Below are positions 50,668 to 62,660 of a stretch of DNA of 64,000 nt, in pieces. Origin of the DNA: Amoeboaphelidium protococcarum (Eukaryota > Aphelidiomycota > Aphelidea). Every line of letters starts with the position of its first letter. The stretch's first letter is position 1. The translations under genes were made by a program, and so were the position numbers. The notes under the pieces are model-generated. The model made no database searches, was not told the DNA's origin, and saw only the letters and a list, made by a program, of their open reading frames with translations. The stretch is taken from NCBI GenBank assembly GCA_023515745.1, contig JALECJ010000257.1, forward strand, positions 932,687 through 996,686, in the 5' to 3' direction.

Positions 50668-53600
50668 ATGACAGACATCGTCAAGCATCTTACTTAGTAT
50701 CTTGACTCACTATCGAAAGAGGGGAAGGATATCAACACTTACTTTAGCAGTATATAAGGAAGCAACAGTAACTTAAATGATCCTCAGCAATCGGTTGATG
50801 CAAAGGTGCTGAGAAGCAAGCTGATTTAATTTGCCAAGAATATACGTGGTATGGGCAAAGTTTTGGAGCAGTCGATGGCGCAAGATGATGAACTGAGTTA
50901 ACTTGTTGAACTGATTAACAAAGAGGCTGAGACGTTGGAGGCTGCAATCGCCAAGGCTAGCTCTGATGACAAATTGATGAGAGCCGCATCTTTCATTATA
51001 TTTCCACCCCTGATGTCCTTGGCCGCTGCCGTTAAGTTTTACTTCTCCTCCAGGCCTGTGTAGACAACTGGTGCAAGTTCTGGCGCAGTGAAATCATCAT
51101 AGTCTGGTGTTACTCTCAGTCGAAACAATCAACTTAATATTCAGCAGAAACAATAGAAAAATGGCTCATCCGACAATATTTAGATTACTGATTTGGATGC
51201 TGATGCAAAGGAATCTATTGTGGATGATATTTTGGAGTTTGTAAGAGTCTGTCAGAAGTTGGTAACTTATTTGAAGTCTGACGCGTTAGAGCGCACGGTG
51301 ATACTTGGCCATCTAACAAAGGTTGTGTTGTTCATCAAAAAAGTTATGGCAAATGAGAAGCTCACTTCAATCATTGGTGATGATTTAATGGCTAATTTCA
51401 TTCAAGTTGTCAAAGATATACGTTCAATTGAAAAGAGTGATGAGATTGATCCTTAAATCCTGACCAATCTGTCTGCTTCTCTGATTCCCCTTGCTTCTTC
51501 AGTGCGATAGACTGTGAAAAAACTTAGCAATCAGGATGATACTCTGGTGAATAGTAATGAAGCTTTGGGCTCTAATGAAGATTTGAAAAGATCTAATACC
51601 GCATTCAAATAAGGAGGTATGGCACACTCGTATTCAGCCGCGTCCTTGAATCAGTCTATCGTCGACGGTGAATCGAATATGCCGCTAGCATATAAGCACG
51701 ATATGTTGATGGGTGACACGATTTTGTTTGGCTAACAGATTGAGATCAGCGAGTCCTTGCAAAAATCTTCGTATATCCGCGATGGTTCACCGCCGTCTAG
51801 TCTTGGGTAAGGTCCGAGTCCTTTGAGTGCATCCATGTAGCCTCCGGTTTTTGGATCTCCATCAGATAGTACGTTCCAGGTTAATAAAAGAAAGTAAACC
51901 GCTTTTAGAGGATTCGGTCCTTCAAGGTTGGATTTCGATTAGAAGTAAGTCGCCTAACCAGCTGTGTCATCTCCACTAGCGCGCTCAAATACTGATGGAG
52001 AGATTCAAGTTGCTAAATTGTCTATTGAAGAGTTCTAAGGAGCTGTACTGAGGAAGTCTGGTGATTTGAAGAAGATTTATCCAGTGTCCATAGACATTTA
52101 ACCTCCCGGAGAGGTTGGCAGGGCTAAGTATGCTGTGGTATTTGAAGTATTCACTACTAAGAGTAAGTAGGACGAGGGTAGTCATACATTACGCAAATCT
52201 GATGTGGAGATCTTTTGGCTTTTGCAAGAGATCAACAGATTAAACTAGAAGAAGGTTGCTCCGTTCACAGAGCTAAGTCAGGGACCTCCTAATGTCGTTG
52301 AGGTTAACAGATTTCTCCATGAATGTGTGTAAATGTTCGAGTACATCAACAGGAATGCAGCCGTGCTCAAGTCTACTGCAGTGATTGAGTTCGTTTCTAA
52401 AGGACTGTATAATGTTGGTGATGTGCGCTAGTTTAGTCCTACGCCTTTGTAGTAGGCTAGCATTGCTAAAATTAGCTCTTATGATGGTGGATTATAAAAC
52501 GTGCTTTCGCGTCCTGCGTCAGATATTGAAGCCACGTTCTTCTGTCCGCACAATTCAACTTCTAATAGATTCAGTGTGTATTAAGTGGATCCTAAGGAGG
52601 TTGCGTCTTTGCTTCCTAGCTCCATCTCTCCTGCGTCCAATAGAAATAGCTTCTTCAATGCTAGAAATAGTAAATATTACAGCTCCATGAGGGATTTGCG
52701 TGATTTGAAGGCCATGTCAAGCTCTAATTCGGACGTTTCTGATGGTCGTCAGTCTGGAAAGCGTGATTCTGTTGCCAGTATGTATCGCAACTCGTCCAAT
52801 GATCAGTTGAACAGCTCTAGATTTAGTAATGGTACTGAGAACAGAAGATCTCGACTATTTTCCAGTGTGAAGAATATGTCGAAGTCTAGCTTTAACAAAT
52901 AAGACTCATATTAAGAAGGTAATACGTCTAGTAGCAACCTTTTAAAGTCCCAAGAGACGGGATCTAGTAGCAAGCCCAAGCTGTCTCTTAACCACAAGGA
53001 TCGCGCTAAGGAAGCTCTGCGATTTATACATTGTGCAGATACTTTTGTCGCGTCAGGTTTTACCAAGTAGGATGAAAGTACTTATGTGCTAGCAAGTGGC
53101 GGCAAAGAGTAGATGATAATCAAGGTCGAAGAAGGCATTCCTCGCATTGATGCTGCAATGCTTGATAATTTAGTTTCTGCTAGCATTACTAATGATCCTC
53201 CGACAGATAGCCAATTTATTGAGTGCTTTTTCCTCACCTATCGCCACTGGATGAAGTCTCATGAGCTCCTGATGAAAGTCATTGAGAGATATAAGCATAG
53301 TGCGTAAGATAAACAGGCGCGATCTGAGATTGAGTAAATGCAGGTCGCGTCGTACGTCTAGAATTGGATCTTACTGTCGTGGGACGATTTCGATCGCGAT
53401 AAAAACTTGCAGCTTATTTTGGAGAAATTCATTGATATCATCCGTACGTCAAAGAAAATTGCTCTGATGTCGTCTCAGATTTTGGCTATTTCCGATTAGA
53501 AAAAGCAAGAGTTTAAAGCATTAAAAGCAGAGCTGGCAAAGAGAGAAGCTCCGAGCACTGGAATTATATCTAATGTCGGAGTAACCACTTTTATCTCGTT

Positions 53601-54501
53601 AGATCCTAATGCATTTGCTGAGCAGCTGACTAAAGTCGAGAGATTGCTCTTTGAAAAGATCAGACCCATTGATTACATTGAGAATTTGTGGTAGAAAGAG
53701 AAGACTATAACTGCGATTGACGCGTGGGTTAATCACTTTAATCAGGTCAGTTATTGGATTGGTACTGAAATTTGCACTACCCCTATTATGAAGAACAGAG
53801 TCATGGTAATTGAGAACATTGTAAAGATTATGAAGGTTTTGAAAGACCTTAATAATTACAATGCTCTGATGGCATTTATCTCTGGCCTGAATATGGCGGC
53901 AGTGATGCGACTTAAGAAAACATGGGCCAACGTCAATCCAAAGCTTATGCACACTCTACATGATATTGAGAGGATAATGGACCCGAAGCATAATTACCAG
54001 ACTTATCGCGATGTCGAGGTGAAGTTGCTCGGTAATCCATTTGTCCCTTTCCTCGGTTTGTACTTAAAGGATCTGACCTTCACCAATGATGGTAATCCAA
54101 AGACGCTAGCCAATGGACTCATAAACTTTAGTAAGAATTGGTAGATATTTGAGATCATCAAGAGGATTGAAGCATTGAAGTAGACACCTTATGTGTTCGC
54201 CGAGGATCCTGTTACGTATGACTTTTGTTCCAAGTTGATAGCACTGCCTGACAAGAGGCTATATGCGTACAGTCTTTTGTGTGAGCCTAGGCCTGAGACT
54301 AATCAATCTGTAGATTCAGGCTCATCGTCAGGTGGTAATAATGGTACTGCTAAAGGTGGAAGTCGCGTAACCTCAAATGACAACAGTTAAGCGTAACCAG
54401 CACCGTCTTTGAAGTAATCCTCTTTGCATAAACCTGAAGCACAATCAAAGGATGGAAGACTCATTGACAAATGGCATCATGGTGGAGGCAAGTAAAAGTG
54501 A
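50668..54501 (+). CDS. Ras guanine nucleotide exchange factor (Cdc25-type RasGEF)
   Basis: 1277 codons in one exon. The N-terminal 430 residues are helical then Ser/Gln-rich. A folded segment at about 455-600 (KLSIEEFQGAVLRKSGDLKK...WLLQEINRLNQKKVAPF) might be a PX-like or other adaptor domain. RasGEF-N lies at about 820-905 (FIECFFLTYRHWMKSHELL), and the catalytic RasGEF domain at about 975-1215 (LDPNAFAEQLTKVERLLFEKI, HFNQVSYWIGTEI, FISGLNMAAVMRLKKTW, VPFLGLYLKDLTF, NGLINFSKNWQIF). It loads GTP on Ras-like GTPases in cAMP/growth signalling. The C-terminus is Ser/Gly/Asn-rich. The central linker is Ser/Arg-rich with many possible phosphosites. Confidence 0.9.
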
Positions 54502-54622
54502 TTTGGAATTTTGTCCGACCTATCTTACACCGAGAATAGCCTGACATTGATGAGTGCGATGAGAATAAATCAAAATTGAATAGATTAAAATAATTACCAC
54601 TTATCATCAGAGCTCACATCTA

Positions 54623-55120
<498 letters not shown>

Positions 55121-55395
55121 AATATTTTTAAAAAGATTTTAGAGAATATTAAGCGATAAAATTGAACAGTGTTTGAAATGCGAATATATGAGAAGGAAGT
55201 CCAAAGTAATACGCTGTTCTGTTCAGTAATAATCTCAGCGTAGAAACAACAACACAACACTAACGAACGATCAGCGAAACATTTTCCTTCAGAACTTTAG
55301 AATTCTTTTCCGCTTCTTATGAGCTTTGAGATCTTCATCGTTATAAATTCTCTTCTTAAAACAATACAGAATATTGTAGATTCTAATTGAAAAGA

Positions 55396-56266
55396 ATGAA
55401 TAGATTCTTTGGAAGTACTAAAAAGGTGCCTAAGGCTACATTAGGTGATGCGATATCAACAGTAAGATTTTATGCTGCCTTGTTATAAGTTTGATCGACT
55501 ATTCTAATCTAAATCCATTTTGTAGACTGATAGTAGAGTAGAGTCGGTGGAGGTTAAAATTAAGCGATTAGATGCCGAACTTATGAAGTATCGCGATTAA
55601 ATGTCCAAGATGCGAGATGGTCCAGCTAAAGTAAGATTATGTTTTGTTGATTTTGTGCATGTTGGAGTTAAAAGTTATCATTAGCGTCGATTGATAATGT
55701 CTGTAGAATAGTGTAAAATAGAGAGCTATGAAAGTGTTGCAGTAGAAAAAGTTGTATGAAAACTAGCGAGATTAATTGATGCAATAAGGATTCAATATGG
55801 AATAGGCGCAGTTCACTACAGAGAACTTGAAAAACACGATAACCACCGTGTAAGCCATGAAGACTGGAATGAAGGAAATGAAGACTTAGTATAAGAAGAT
55901 TAACATTGATAAAATCGAAAAGATGCAAGACGATATGGCCGACATGATGGAAGAGGCTAATGAAATACAAGAGGCATTAGGCAGATCATATGGAACGCCT
56001 GATGACATTGACGAGGCTGATTTAGAAGCTGGTAAGATTTTATAGTTGATTGCTAATATACTTATATTTTACATGTGTGACTCGTAATTGTAGAGTTGGA
56101 CGCACTTGGAGAAGAGGTGATGTTTAATGAAGATGAAGTTCCCACGTACTTGCAGGATGAACCTGAAATTGGAGGCGCTTTACCAGCCCTGCCTGAAGGT
56201 GGAAGCGGTCAGCAGACGGAAGAGCCACAGAAGGTTGATGAGTTTGGATTTGTTACTGCGCAGTGA
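55396..56266 (+). CDS. VPS60: ESCRT-III-related Vps60/CHMP5, four exons
   Basis: Exons 55396-55461, 55526-55630, 55707-56031 and 56094-56266; introns of 64, 76 and 62 nt, all GTAAGA...TGTAG; 222 codons. The Snf7 fold: [59 protein letters not shown] (VKQ Gln is TAG), [56 protein letters not shown], then acidic AELDALGEE and YLQDEP (a MIM5-like Vta1-binding region). The protein acts with Vta1 and Vps4 in multivesicular body formation. The length agrees with human CHMP5 (219). Confidence 0.96.
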
Positions 56267-56448
56267 GTCTCTTGTGTTGTTGTAATTGTGACTGATTTAG
56301 ATCTTTCCATTCTTGTTTCAGATCTTACCTCTTCTTCTACTTTCACCCTGTACTCATACCATATCATCTCTGCTGGGATATTCATATTAAACTAATATTT
56401 CAATCTTTTAAGTCAATCTGTACTAACATAGTAAAGTTCATTCTAAAT

Positions 56449-57066
56449 ATGACTTAGAATTCTTTTTTGGCGCGTATGTAAAGTGGTAATGGGTAAGTGT
56501 AATCATCTCACATGGTGAACAGATCCATTTACAGCCAGGAAGAAACTATCAATCTGACTGGTGATAATGATGGTGAAGAGTCATCCTCAGAAAGCGTGGT
56601 TTCTGCAAACGGATTCACAGACAGTGAAGATGAAGATGTTCATAAGGATCTGATGGAAGTTGAATCTAAAACGGGTACTCAGGCTTCACAGTAGCCAGAT
56701 ATCAAGCCTGACATGGACGTGTATGCAAAGCAATGGCTGAAGAAGCAGGAAAATGCTGAGCGTGTAAAACAAGACGAAGCAACTGATAACAATGACGATG
56801 CAGCATCCAATGTTATGAGCATTTTCAATCCTCCCGATGCTGAGCACATCTCAAAGCAGTAATACTAGGACACCATCAATCGTGTAAGTCAGCTGACTAA
56901 TCACTCATTGCGCCAAATGCTGAGCCTCATTTCTGAAACGGATAAATTTGAATTGGATCTGAAACAGAAAATGGCGACGCGTTACGCCGAAGTCTCCAAG
57001 ACGCGCGAGCAGTGCCAGATCAGAAGAAAGAAGGCGCTCGAGATCTTTGGTCCCTTGCTGGGTTGA
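56449..57066 (+). CDS. Acidic/coiled-coil protein of unknown family
   Basis: 205 codons from the ATG at 56449 to TGA at 57064-57066; four TAR codons occur before the next Met. Residues 20-75 are strongly acidic and Ser-rich (GDNDGEESSSES, DSEDEDVHKDL), likely CK2 sites. Residues about 85-205 are helical and charged, ending in a long coiled-coil-like helix (LISETDKFELDLKQKM, EVSKTREQCQIRRKKALEIF). No motif was recognised. The layout (acidic disordered N-terminus plus terminal coil) is common in small nuclear or kinetochore subunits, which is only a guess. It lies between Vps60 and Vps26 with independent spacing. Confidence 0.55.
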
Positions 57067-57163
57067 ATTTATATGAGTGAATGGCGCGATGTAGTTGAAG
57101 GTGGAAGATGGCAGTATTGTAAAGAACGTGGAAAATAAAAAATGTAATATTCATGAATTTATT

Positions 57164-58378
57164 TCATTGCCATGCTTATAACGCTTGAGCCATGCCAACG
57201 GGCATAGATTCTTCAATCTGTACTTCATCCGAATTTCTTGTTCTAAACACTGTCACCTCCTGTTATTTGAAGTAGCGTCTGTTCTCCTCATCTATCAGCA
57301 CCAGGTTGAGATAGTAGCGCACGGAGAATCTCTTGTTCACGTCTCTAAAGGTTGGTGTCAAGTTTAGCGGAGACAAGAACAATCTCAGCGGGATAGTCTC
57401 ACCGCGAATAGGCGCGCCATCCATAATCTCATGCTTCACAACAGTTTCATTTTCATTGTATTAATTAGGAGCTACACAAACACACATTAATACGATATGT
57501 AATAAAGTAGATCAACGAGTATACATAACAATAAATCTTACGTGCTCCGACAGTCTCGCGCCTTATGATTGACAATTCCATATGCTTAACCTTAATGCGC
57601 ACCAGAAGAAAGTAAATCTTGCCAACAATGACATCTTTCATGTTGTATTTAGACTTGTTGTATTCAAATTCAATATGCAAACAGTCTTCAATTCCAACCT
57701 CCATTCTGATAGAATCATTCACCTGAGGCGGAATTTTATAATTGTACACCCAGACATCCTTCTCATTTATAATGTCCGACAATCTTCTACTGATCGTGAC
57801 TCTAACCATATATCTACACCAAGTACATCATGCACGTTATTGAAAAAAGTCGACTACCCAAGTAAATAGCAAAGACATACCGTAAGCGAGCATTAATACC
57901 CCTATAGCACTCGTACTGCTTCTCCACATTTCTAAACTCAAAATCATAATTGACAGTATGTCTCAGTTCTCCAGGTGCAGCCAACTCATTTCTCAAAGTT
58001 AAAAATTCATTATGGTTTCCGCGATCATTGAATAGTTCTACATACTAAGCACTTATACTATATGGCTTCTTGAAGACAATAAAATACAATAATAATCTCA
58101 CCAATTTAGCCGACAAATTCGCACTTGATCCCGTTATGCTCCACCTTCTTGCCATCTTTCGCCTTTATAAGAATCTTGCCTTTGACTGGCTCTCCATCAA
58201 AATACAGCGGGAACAATTCAGTCTTCTACTCTGCCTTGTCCAGTGACATGGTACTGCCATTCTTCATCTCTGAGCGGGACAGTCTCAACGGAACGGCAAT
58301 CTTCTTCCTCTAGTCTTCATTATTCAGGGTAATTTAAATATCCACAGACGGAGCACCCAATCCAAGCAATGACTACAT
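57164..58378 (-). CDS. VPS26: Retromer subunit Vps26, four exons
   Basis: Exons 58378-58102, 58037-57881, 57813-57542 and 57471-57164; introns of 64 (GTGAGA), 67 (GTATGT) and 70 nt (GTAAGA), all ending TGTAG; 337 codons. The arrestin-like protein reads [155 protein letters not shown]. It binds Vps35 in endosome-to-Golgi/surface recycling. KQQE after the last string uses TAA then CAG at invariant positions. Tail is short. Confidence 0.97.
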
Positions 58379-59170
58379 AAGTAAATCCAGATATACCAAT
58401 TAGTTTAAAATATAAATTAAAATTAAAAGCCTACAGAAACCGCGTTCATTAGCTGATAACTAATTGAATAGTTACTTGACAATACAACTGTTATGTCTAT
58501 CTAGAGCGACAGCAGAAGAGAAGGAACAATCGAGTAAAGACGACTCACGAAAGCGACGCGGTAATTGAAAAAAAAGATTTGGTTGAAGGGCGATTGAATG
58601 TGAGATATTTCGCCATGTACAGTATTTAGGAGAGCCAAGGATCCACAACTATGGGTAAATTTCGTAATGATTGCGAAAACAATATGCCGGTAGACATATG
58701 TAATAGCATGGTTACATATAGCGAAGAAAAAAAACACGTCCTGAATGAAATATGAACATGAAAATGTGAGCGACTGAGTATTTGAATCTACAAAAGAATC
58801 CGAATTTACTTCGAAAGTATAATCAGCAGCAAGTTCTAGATAACTAACTTATTGAGAATCGTGACTCTTCCAATGTAACGAAAATGTGAAACAATAATGC
58901 ATGACACGTACAGTACAGTGAAATATTTTGAAGCGTCAAGTAAAAGTAAATTGAGCCGCGTTCCAGATTTGTATTTGTTTCAACTTTTCTCCATTTCATC
59001 GACTCGTTCAGGAAAACGACCAAGATCCATCTGGGAAAGAGGCAAAACAAAACCCGTTCGCCCATCGTCCGGCTGCTATTCTGTTTTTAAATCGTAATTT
59101 AGTGCTGGTATTTATTGAGCTGCTGTCGTATTTAGTATATATCTGTCCTCTGTCCTGTATATTGCACATA
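58379..59170. other. Divergent intergenic region, Vps26 / F-box WD40
   Basis: 792 bp between divergent ATGs. Several ORFs of 60-80 codons occur on both strands without recognisable content. An A-run lies at 58567-58575. No gene is supported. Confidence 0.5.
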
Positions 59171-60990
59171 ATGACTGTCCATTAGCACAAGAGAAGAAAG
59201 ACTGCTGGTGATGAGCCCTCAAGTGCAATGTTTCAACATCCTGTCACTTATGCTTCTCAAAATCTATCCTCTCTACAACCATAGTTCTCTTAGTAGCAGA
59301 ATGCTCTGAATAAATGTGTCTTGTTCCCCTCACCATCCTAATAAATTTTCCTATTTGGTGGCAACAAGACCACAAGGCCACCCTCCTCTATTGCTTCCTC
59401 ATCATCCGTATAATCGTATCATCACGATGTCCATTCATTCATTTCTGGGTTCATGCAGTTGACTGACTAGTAGAAAGATGCTCTTCTCAATACTCTCGTA
59501 TCAAGTCATTGCAGTATCAGACAACTCTCTCTTCTGGCTAATATCACCCTCCCTCGTCTGCGTGTGGATATTATCGGCCAACTTCCTCACGAGCTGGCTC
59601 TTCATGTTTTGTCGTTTTTGCCGATCGAGAGCGCGTGTTAGTTGTCACAATGCTCTCGCATCCATCAATCCATAACTGAAGATGATCACTTCTGGAAGTA
59701 GATGTGCATCAAGTATGGGTACATGGCTAATAAAAGTCAGGATGCCTAGTGCTCATAAATTGCCTCCTAGAATAGTTCGCTATCTGATTTGACGTGCATG
59801 GTCCCTCTCACTCCAGTCTCTGCTCGAAGTAAAGCCTCCATTGACTCCTATCTCATGGATATTGACAGTGCTGGTGTATAAAGGTCATTCAAGAACTAAT
59901 TTATCTCCGAGTACACTCTCAATTAAAACTGGAATAAAGGTCAATGTTCACACATTAGCTAGGAAGGTACGAAATCTGCGATAGTTACTTGTCTTTAGAT
60001 TTAAGGCTAGTACTTGGCTGTTGCTACTGATAACTCCGCCTTTGGCCTTGTCGAGGTATACGATCTCTCTTCAGGTAAGAGAATACGCAGATTTACTGGC
60101 CATGATGGTGGCGTTTGGGCCATGGAATTTAGAAATAATGTTTTGGTGTCTGGTGGCTGTGATAGAGACCTCAGAGTATGGGATATCAGATCTAGTACTT
60201 GTCGATTGAGGCTCTCCGGTCACACTTCTACTATACGCTGTCTCAAGATGTTGGATGAGAACCGATGCGTTACCGGATCCAGAGATAACACTCTTCGTGT
60301 ATGGGATATTCTTAACGGCGAATGCCTACATGTACTGCGCGGCCATACTGGAAGTATCCGCTGCCTCTCCGTTCATGATAGTTTAGTCCTGTCTGGATCG
60401 TACGATAATAATTTGCGCTTATGGGACCTTCAATCTGGTCAATGTGTGCGCGAGTTTACCGGACATGAACAATAGATTTACTCTGTGTGCTTTGATGGAA
60501 GATTAGCATGCTCTGGATCATTGGATGCTTTTGTGCGAATATGGGACGCTAAGACTGGCTCCTGTCTGGCTGTACTTGAAGGCCATGATTCTTTGGTGGG
60601 TCACATGTAACTGAAAGATGATGTATTAGTTACTGGAGGATCGGATGGATATATTTTCGTTTGGGACATGCGCACGATGGAGTGCAAATACCGTCTTGAG
60701 GCTCATGCCAACAGTGTGACTTCACTGCAGTTTCAGGGAGACAGACTGGTCACAGGTGGAGACGATGGTGTTAAAATATGGTAAGTATTTCCTATCGATA
60801 AGTGTATTACATTTCATGATGAATATCTAATTCAATAAAATGTAGGGATCTGAAAACTGGCAAATTAATCAGAACTTTATTAGAGGATACGACTGGGATT
60901 TGGAGACTGGCCATTGACAAGACGCGACTAGTTACCGCCATACAAAAAGGAAGCACAACAACTATTGAAATGATGGACTTTTCAAGATGA
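59171..60990 (+). CDS. F-box/WD40 protein, Cdc4/FBXW7-like SCF substrate receptor, two exons
   Basis: Exon 1 is 59171-60780 and exon 2 is 60846-60990; the 65-nt intron is GTAAGT...TGTAG; 584 codons. The N-terminal 125 residues are Ser/Gln-rich. The F-box at about 128-170 (IIGQLPHELALHVLSFLPI...CSRIHQSITEDDHFWKQM) would bind Skp1. A spacer follows, then seven to eight WD40 blades from about residue 280 (GHDGGVWAM, DRDLRVWDI, GHTSTIRCLK, DNTLRVWDI, GHTGSIRCL, DNNLRLWDL, WDAKTGSC, WDMRTMECK, VKIWDLKTGK). Arginines inside several blades resemble the phosphodegron pocket of Cdc4. The intron falls inside the conserved KIWD motif. Confidence 0.9.
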
Positions 60991-61206
60991 TCATAATTAT
61001 TACTGATGATGAGAATATAATGAATGTTTTCACTGTAGTCATGATAGTTGCTTTATGGTGCGTACTCTTACTGATAACGGAACCAAGTGTTGACACTGTC
61101 TTGCGACACTCGGTTCATAAAATGTGCTATGTACATACAAAGCTTACTTCTCAAAATGCATACAAGTACCAAGCGCAAATTTAAACACAAAGAGTTCATT
61201 CACATT

Positions 61207-61430
61207 TCATTTCCTTAATTCACGGATAACAGCAGCTAATGCCTCTGGATTGACACCAGATTGTAAAAGTCTAATACAAATCGCCAATGCTTCATCTCCC
61301 AAACCAGTTCCTAGAATTTCAGACATTCTTTTAATGACTACACTTAATCAAATACATTAGTTCTGAAAGTACAGTATATCAAAGGCTTACTTTAAGTAGG
61401 ATCAGCCGAGTTGTTCAAAGAGTCCATCAT
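61207..61430 (-). CDS. MZT1: MOZART1 (MZT1) gamma-tubulin complex subunit, two exons
   Basis: Exon 1 is 61430-61391 (40 nt) and exon 2 is 61337-61207; the 53-nt intron (GTAAGC...TGTAG) joins them into 56 codons. The product reads MSEILGTGLGDEALAICIRL then LQSGVNPEALAAVIRELRK, a near-complete match to the MZT1 helical core (L-x-T-G-L-x2-E-x-L, G-V-N-P-E-A-L-A-x-V-I-K-E-L-R-R). MZT1 is a tiny scaffold that lets gamma-tubulin complexes bind CM1 activators at spindle poles. Its size is slightly below the 70-80 residues of other species. The gene is convergent with the F-box/WD40 gene. Confidence 0.87.
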
Positions 61431-61657
61431 AGAAAATGGTAATGTATTACGATAGGAAGGAAGATATTCATGTGATACCTCAGAAATGAAGTTTGAGTTC
61501 AGAGCAGGACGCGCCTTTCAAAGCGTTTTGGTCTCGCACCAAATTCTTCTTGGCCCGTCCGTCCTCAGTCTTTTCACTCAAAGCCTGCTTTTATCGTACT
61601 CTTTTCAATATAGCTGTAGTTATCCATCTGAAACAATCACTAAAAAAGTACTAGAAA

Positions 61658-62386
61658 ATGGATTTGTTTTCAACCAAGTTTATATCTGATCAAGTACAAA
61701 GTTAGCTGCCTAATGGCTTTAAGGTGCGTCCTTTGAAATCTGATGATTATCACAGAGGATTCCTGACTGCGTTATCTCATCTGACCACTGTCGGCGATCT
61801 GACCGAGGCGTAATTTCTGGACAGATTCCACTATCTGAAAGCTCACAATTACGAGTACTTCACCGTGGTAATTGAAGATACAAAGAAGAATAGAATTGCT
61901 GCTTCTGGTACTTGGTAAATTTACTGTTAATTTTGAGTTCTTTACATGGATATATTTTTTAAAGTTAATCATCTGTAGTATCGTTGAGAGAAAGTTTGTC
62001 CATCAGAACGGTCTTGTCGCTCACTTGGAGGATGTTGTGGTGCATAAGGAATATCGTAGTCTGAAGTTTGGTCTGTACATTATCGAGGCTTTGAAGTATG
62101 TTGGAAAGTAGAACGGCTGTTACAAGATTATCCTGGACTGCAGTGAAAAGAATGTTCCTTTTGTAAGTATTTATCTAATTATATTTTTTAATAAAGTATT
62201 AACCATCTTTGATGTATGAACATCATTGATATACGTGTAGTATGAAAAGTGCGGATTGTAAGATTTTTACCAACCTTCTATAAGACGATTTCATCGCCTA
62301 TAATTATCCTAAATGTATGTAGCAAAGCGAAGGAAATTGAAATGGTTCTGTATTTGGAGGATCAGAGTAACAAGGCAAAGCTATGA
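61658..62386 (+). CDS. GNA1: Glucosamine-6-phosphate N-acetyltransferase (GNA1), copy B, four exons
   Basis: Exons 61658-61914, 61979-62162, 62241-62257 (17 nt) and 62323-62386; introns of 64, 78 and 65 nt, all TGTAG; 173 codons. The Gna1 pattern: LPNGFKVRPLKSDDYHRG, TKKNRIAASGTCIVERKFV, HLEDVVVHKEYRSLKFGLYI, ALKYVGKQNGCYKIILDC, SEKNVPFYEKCGFKAKEIEM, VLYLEDQSNKAKL. The acetyl-CoA loop, RGKNFG in copy A, is RSLKFG here, so the first Gly is lost, whereas the later ILDC and FYEKCGF are closer to canonical Gna1. The 78-nt intron has an in-frame TGA. The 17-nt third exon is unusually small. The two copies may be specialised. Confidence 0.9.
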
Positions 62387-62391
62387 TGCTA

Positions 62392-62416
62392 GACTGACTG
62401 ACTGACTTGACTGACT
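62392..62416. repeat. GACT tetranucleotide run
   Basis: GACTGACTGACTGACTT-GACTGACT just after the GNA1 copy B stop codon, in the 274-bp gap before TM9SF; a short microsatellite. Confidence 0.7.
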
Positions 62417-62660
62417 AAATGTACTGAATGATGAAATTGAAGGATGAAACAGTTGAGAAGCAGATGCTCTTGTAATCGTTGACCAGCGGTCGCCTCTTCT
62501 CTCTTTCGTTTCCGTTTTGCTTTTCTCTACTCGCTAAAACTTTCTTCCTCTTTAAATTCATCCAGTTGCGAACTTGTTTAGGCTTCAGTGGGATATATTT
62601 GATTTTAGTTAGATTTCGTGTAGAATTCCAATTTTAAGTGTATATAATATTCTTGATTAA

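Noticed and set aside
58501-59097. ORFs of 66-78 codons on both strands between Vps26 and the F-box/WD40 gene
   Set aside because: Overlapping on both strands, no motif, hydrophobic bias from AT-rich DNA.
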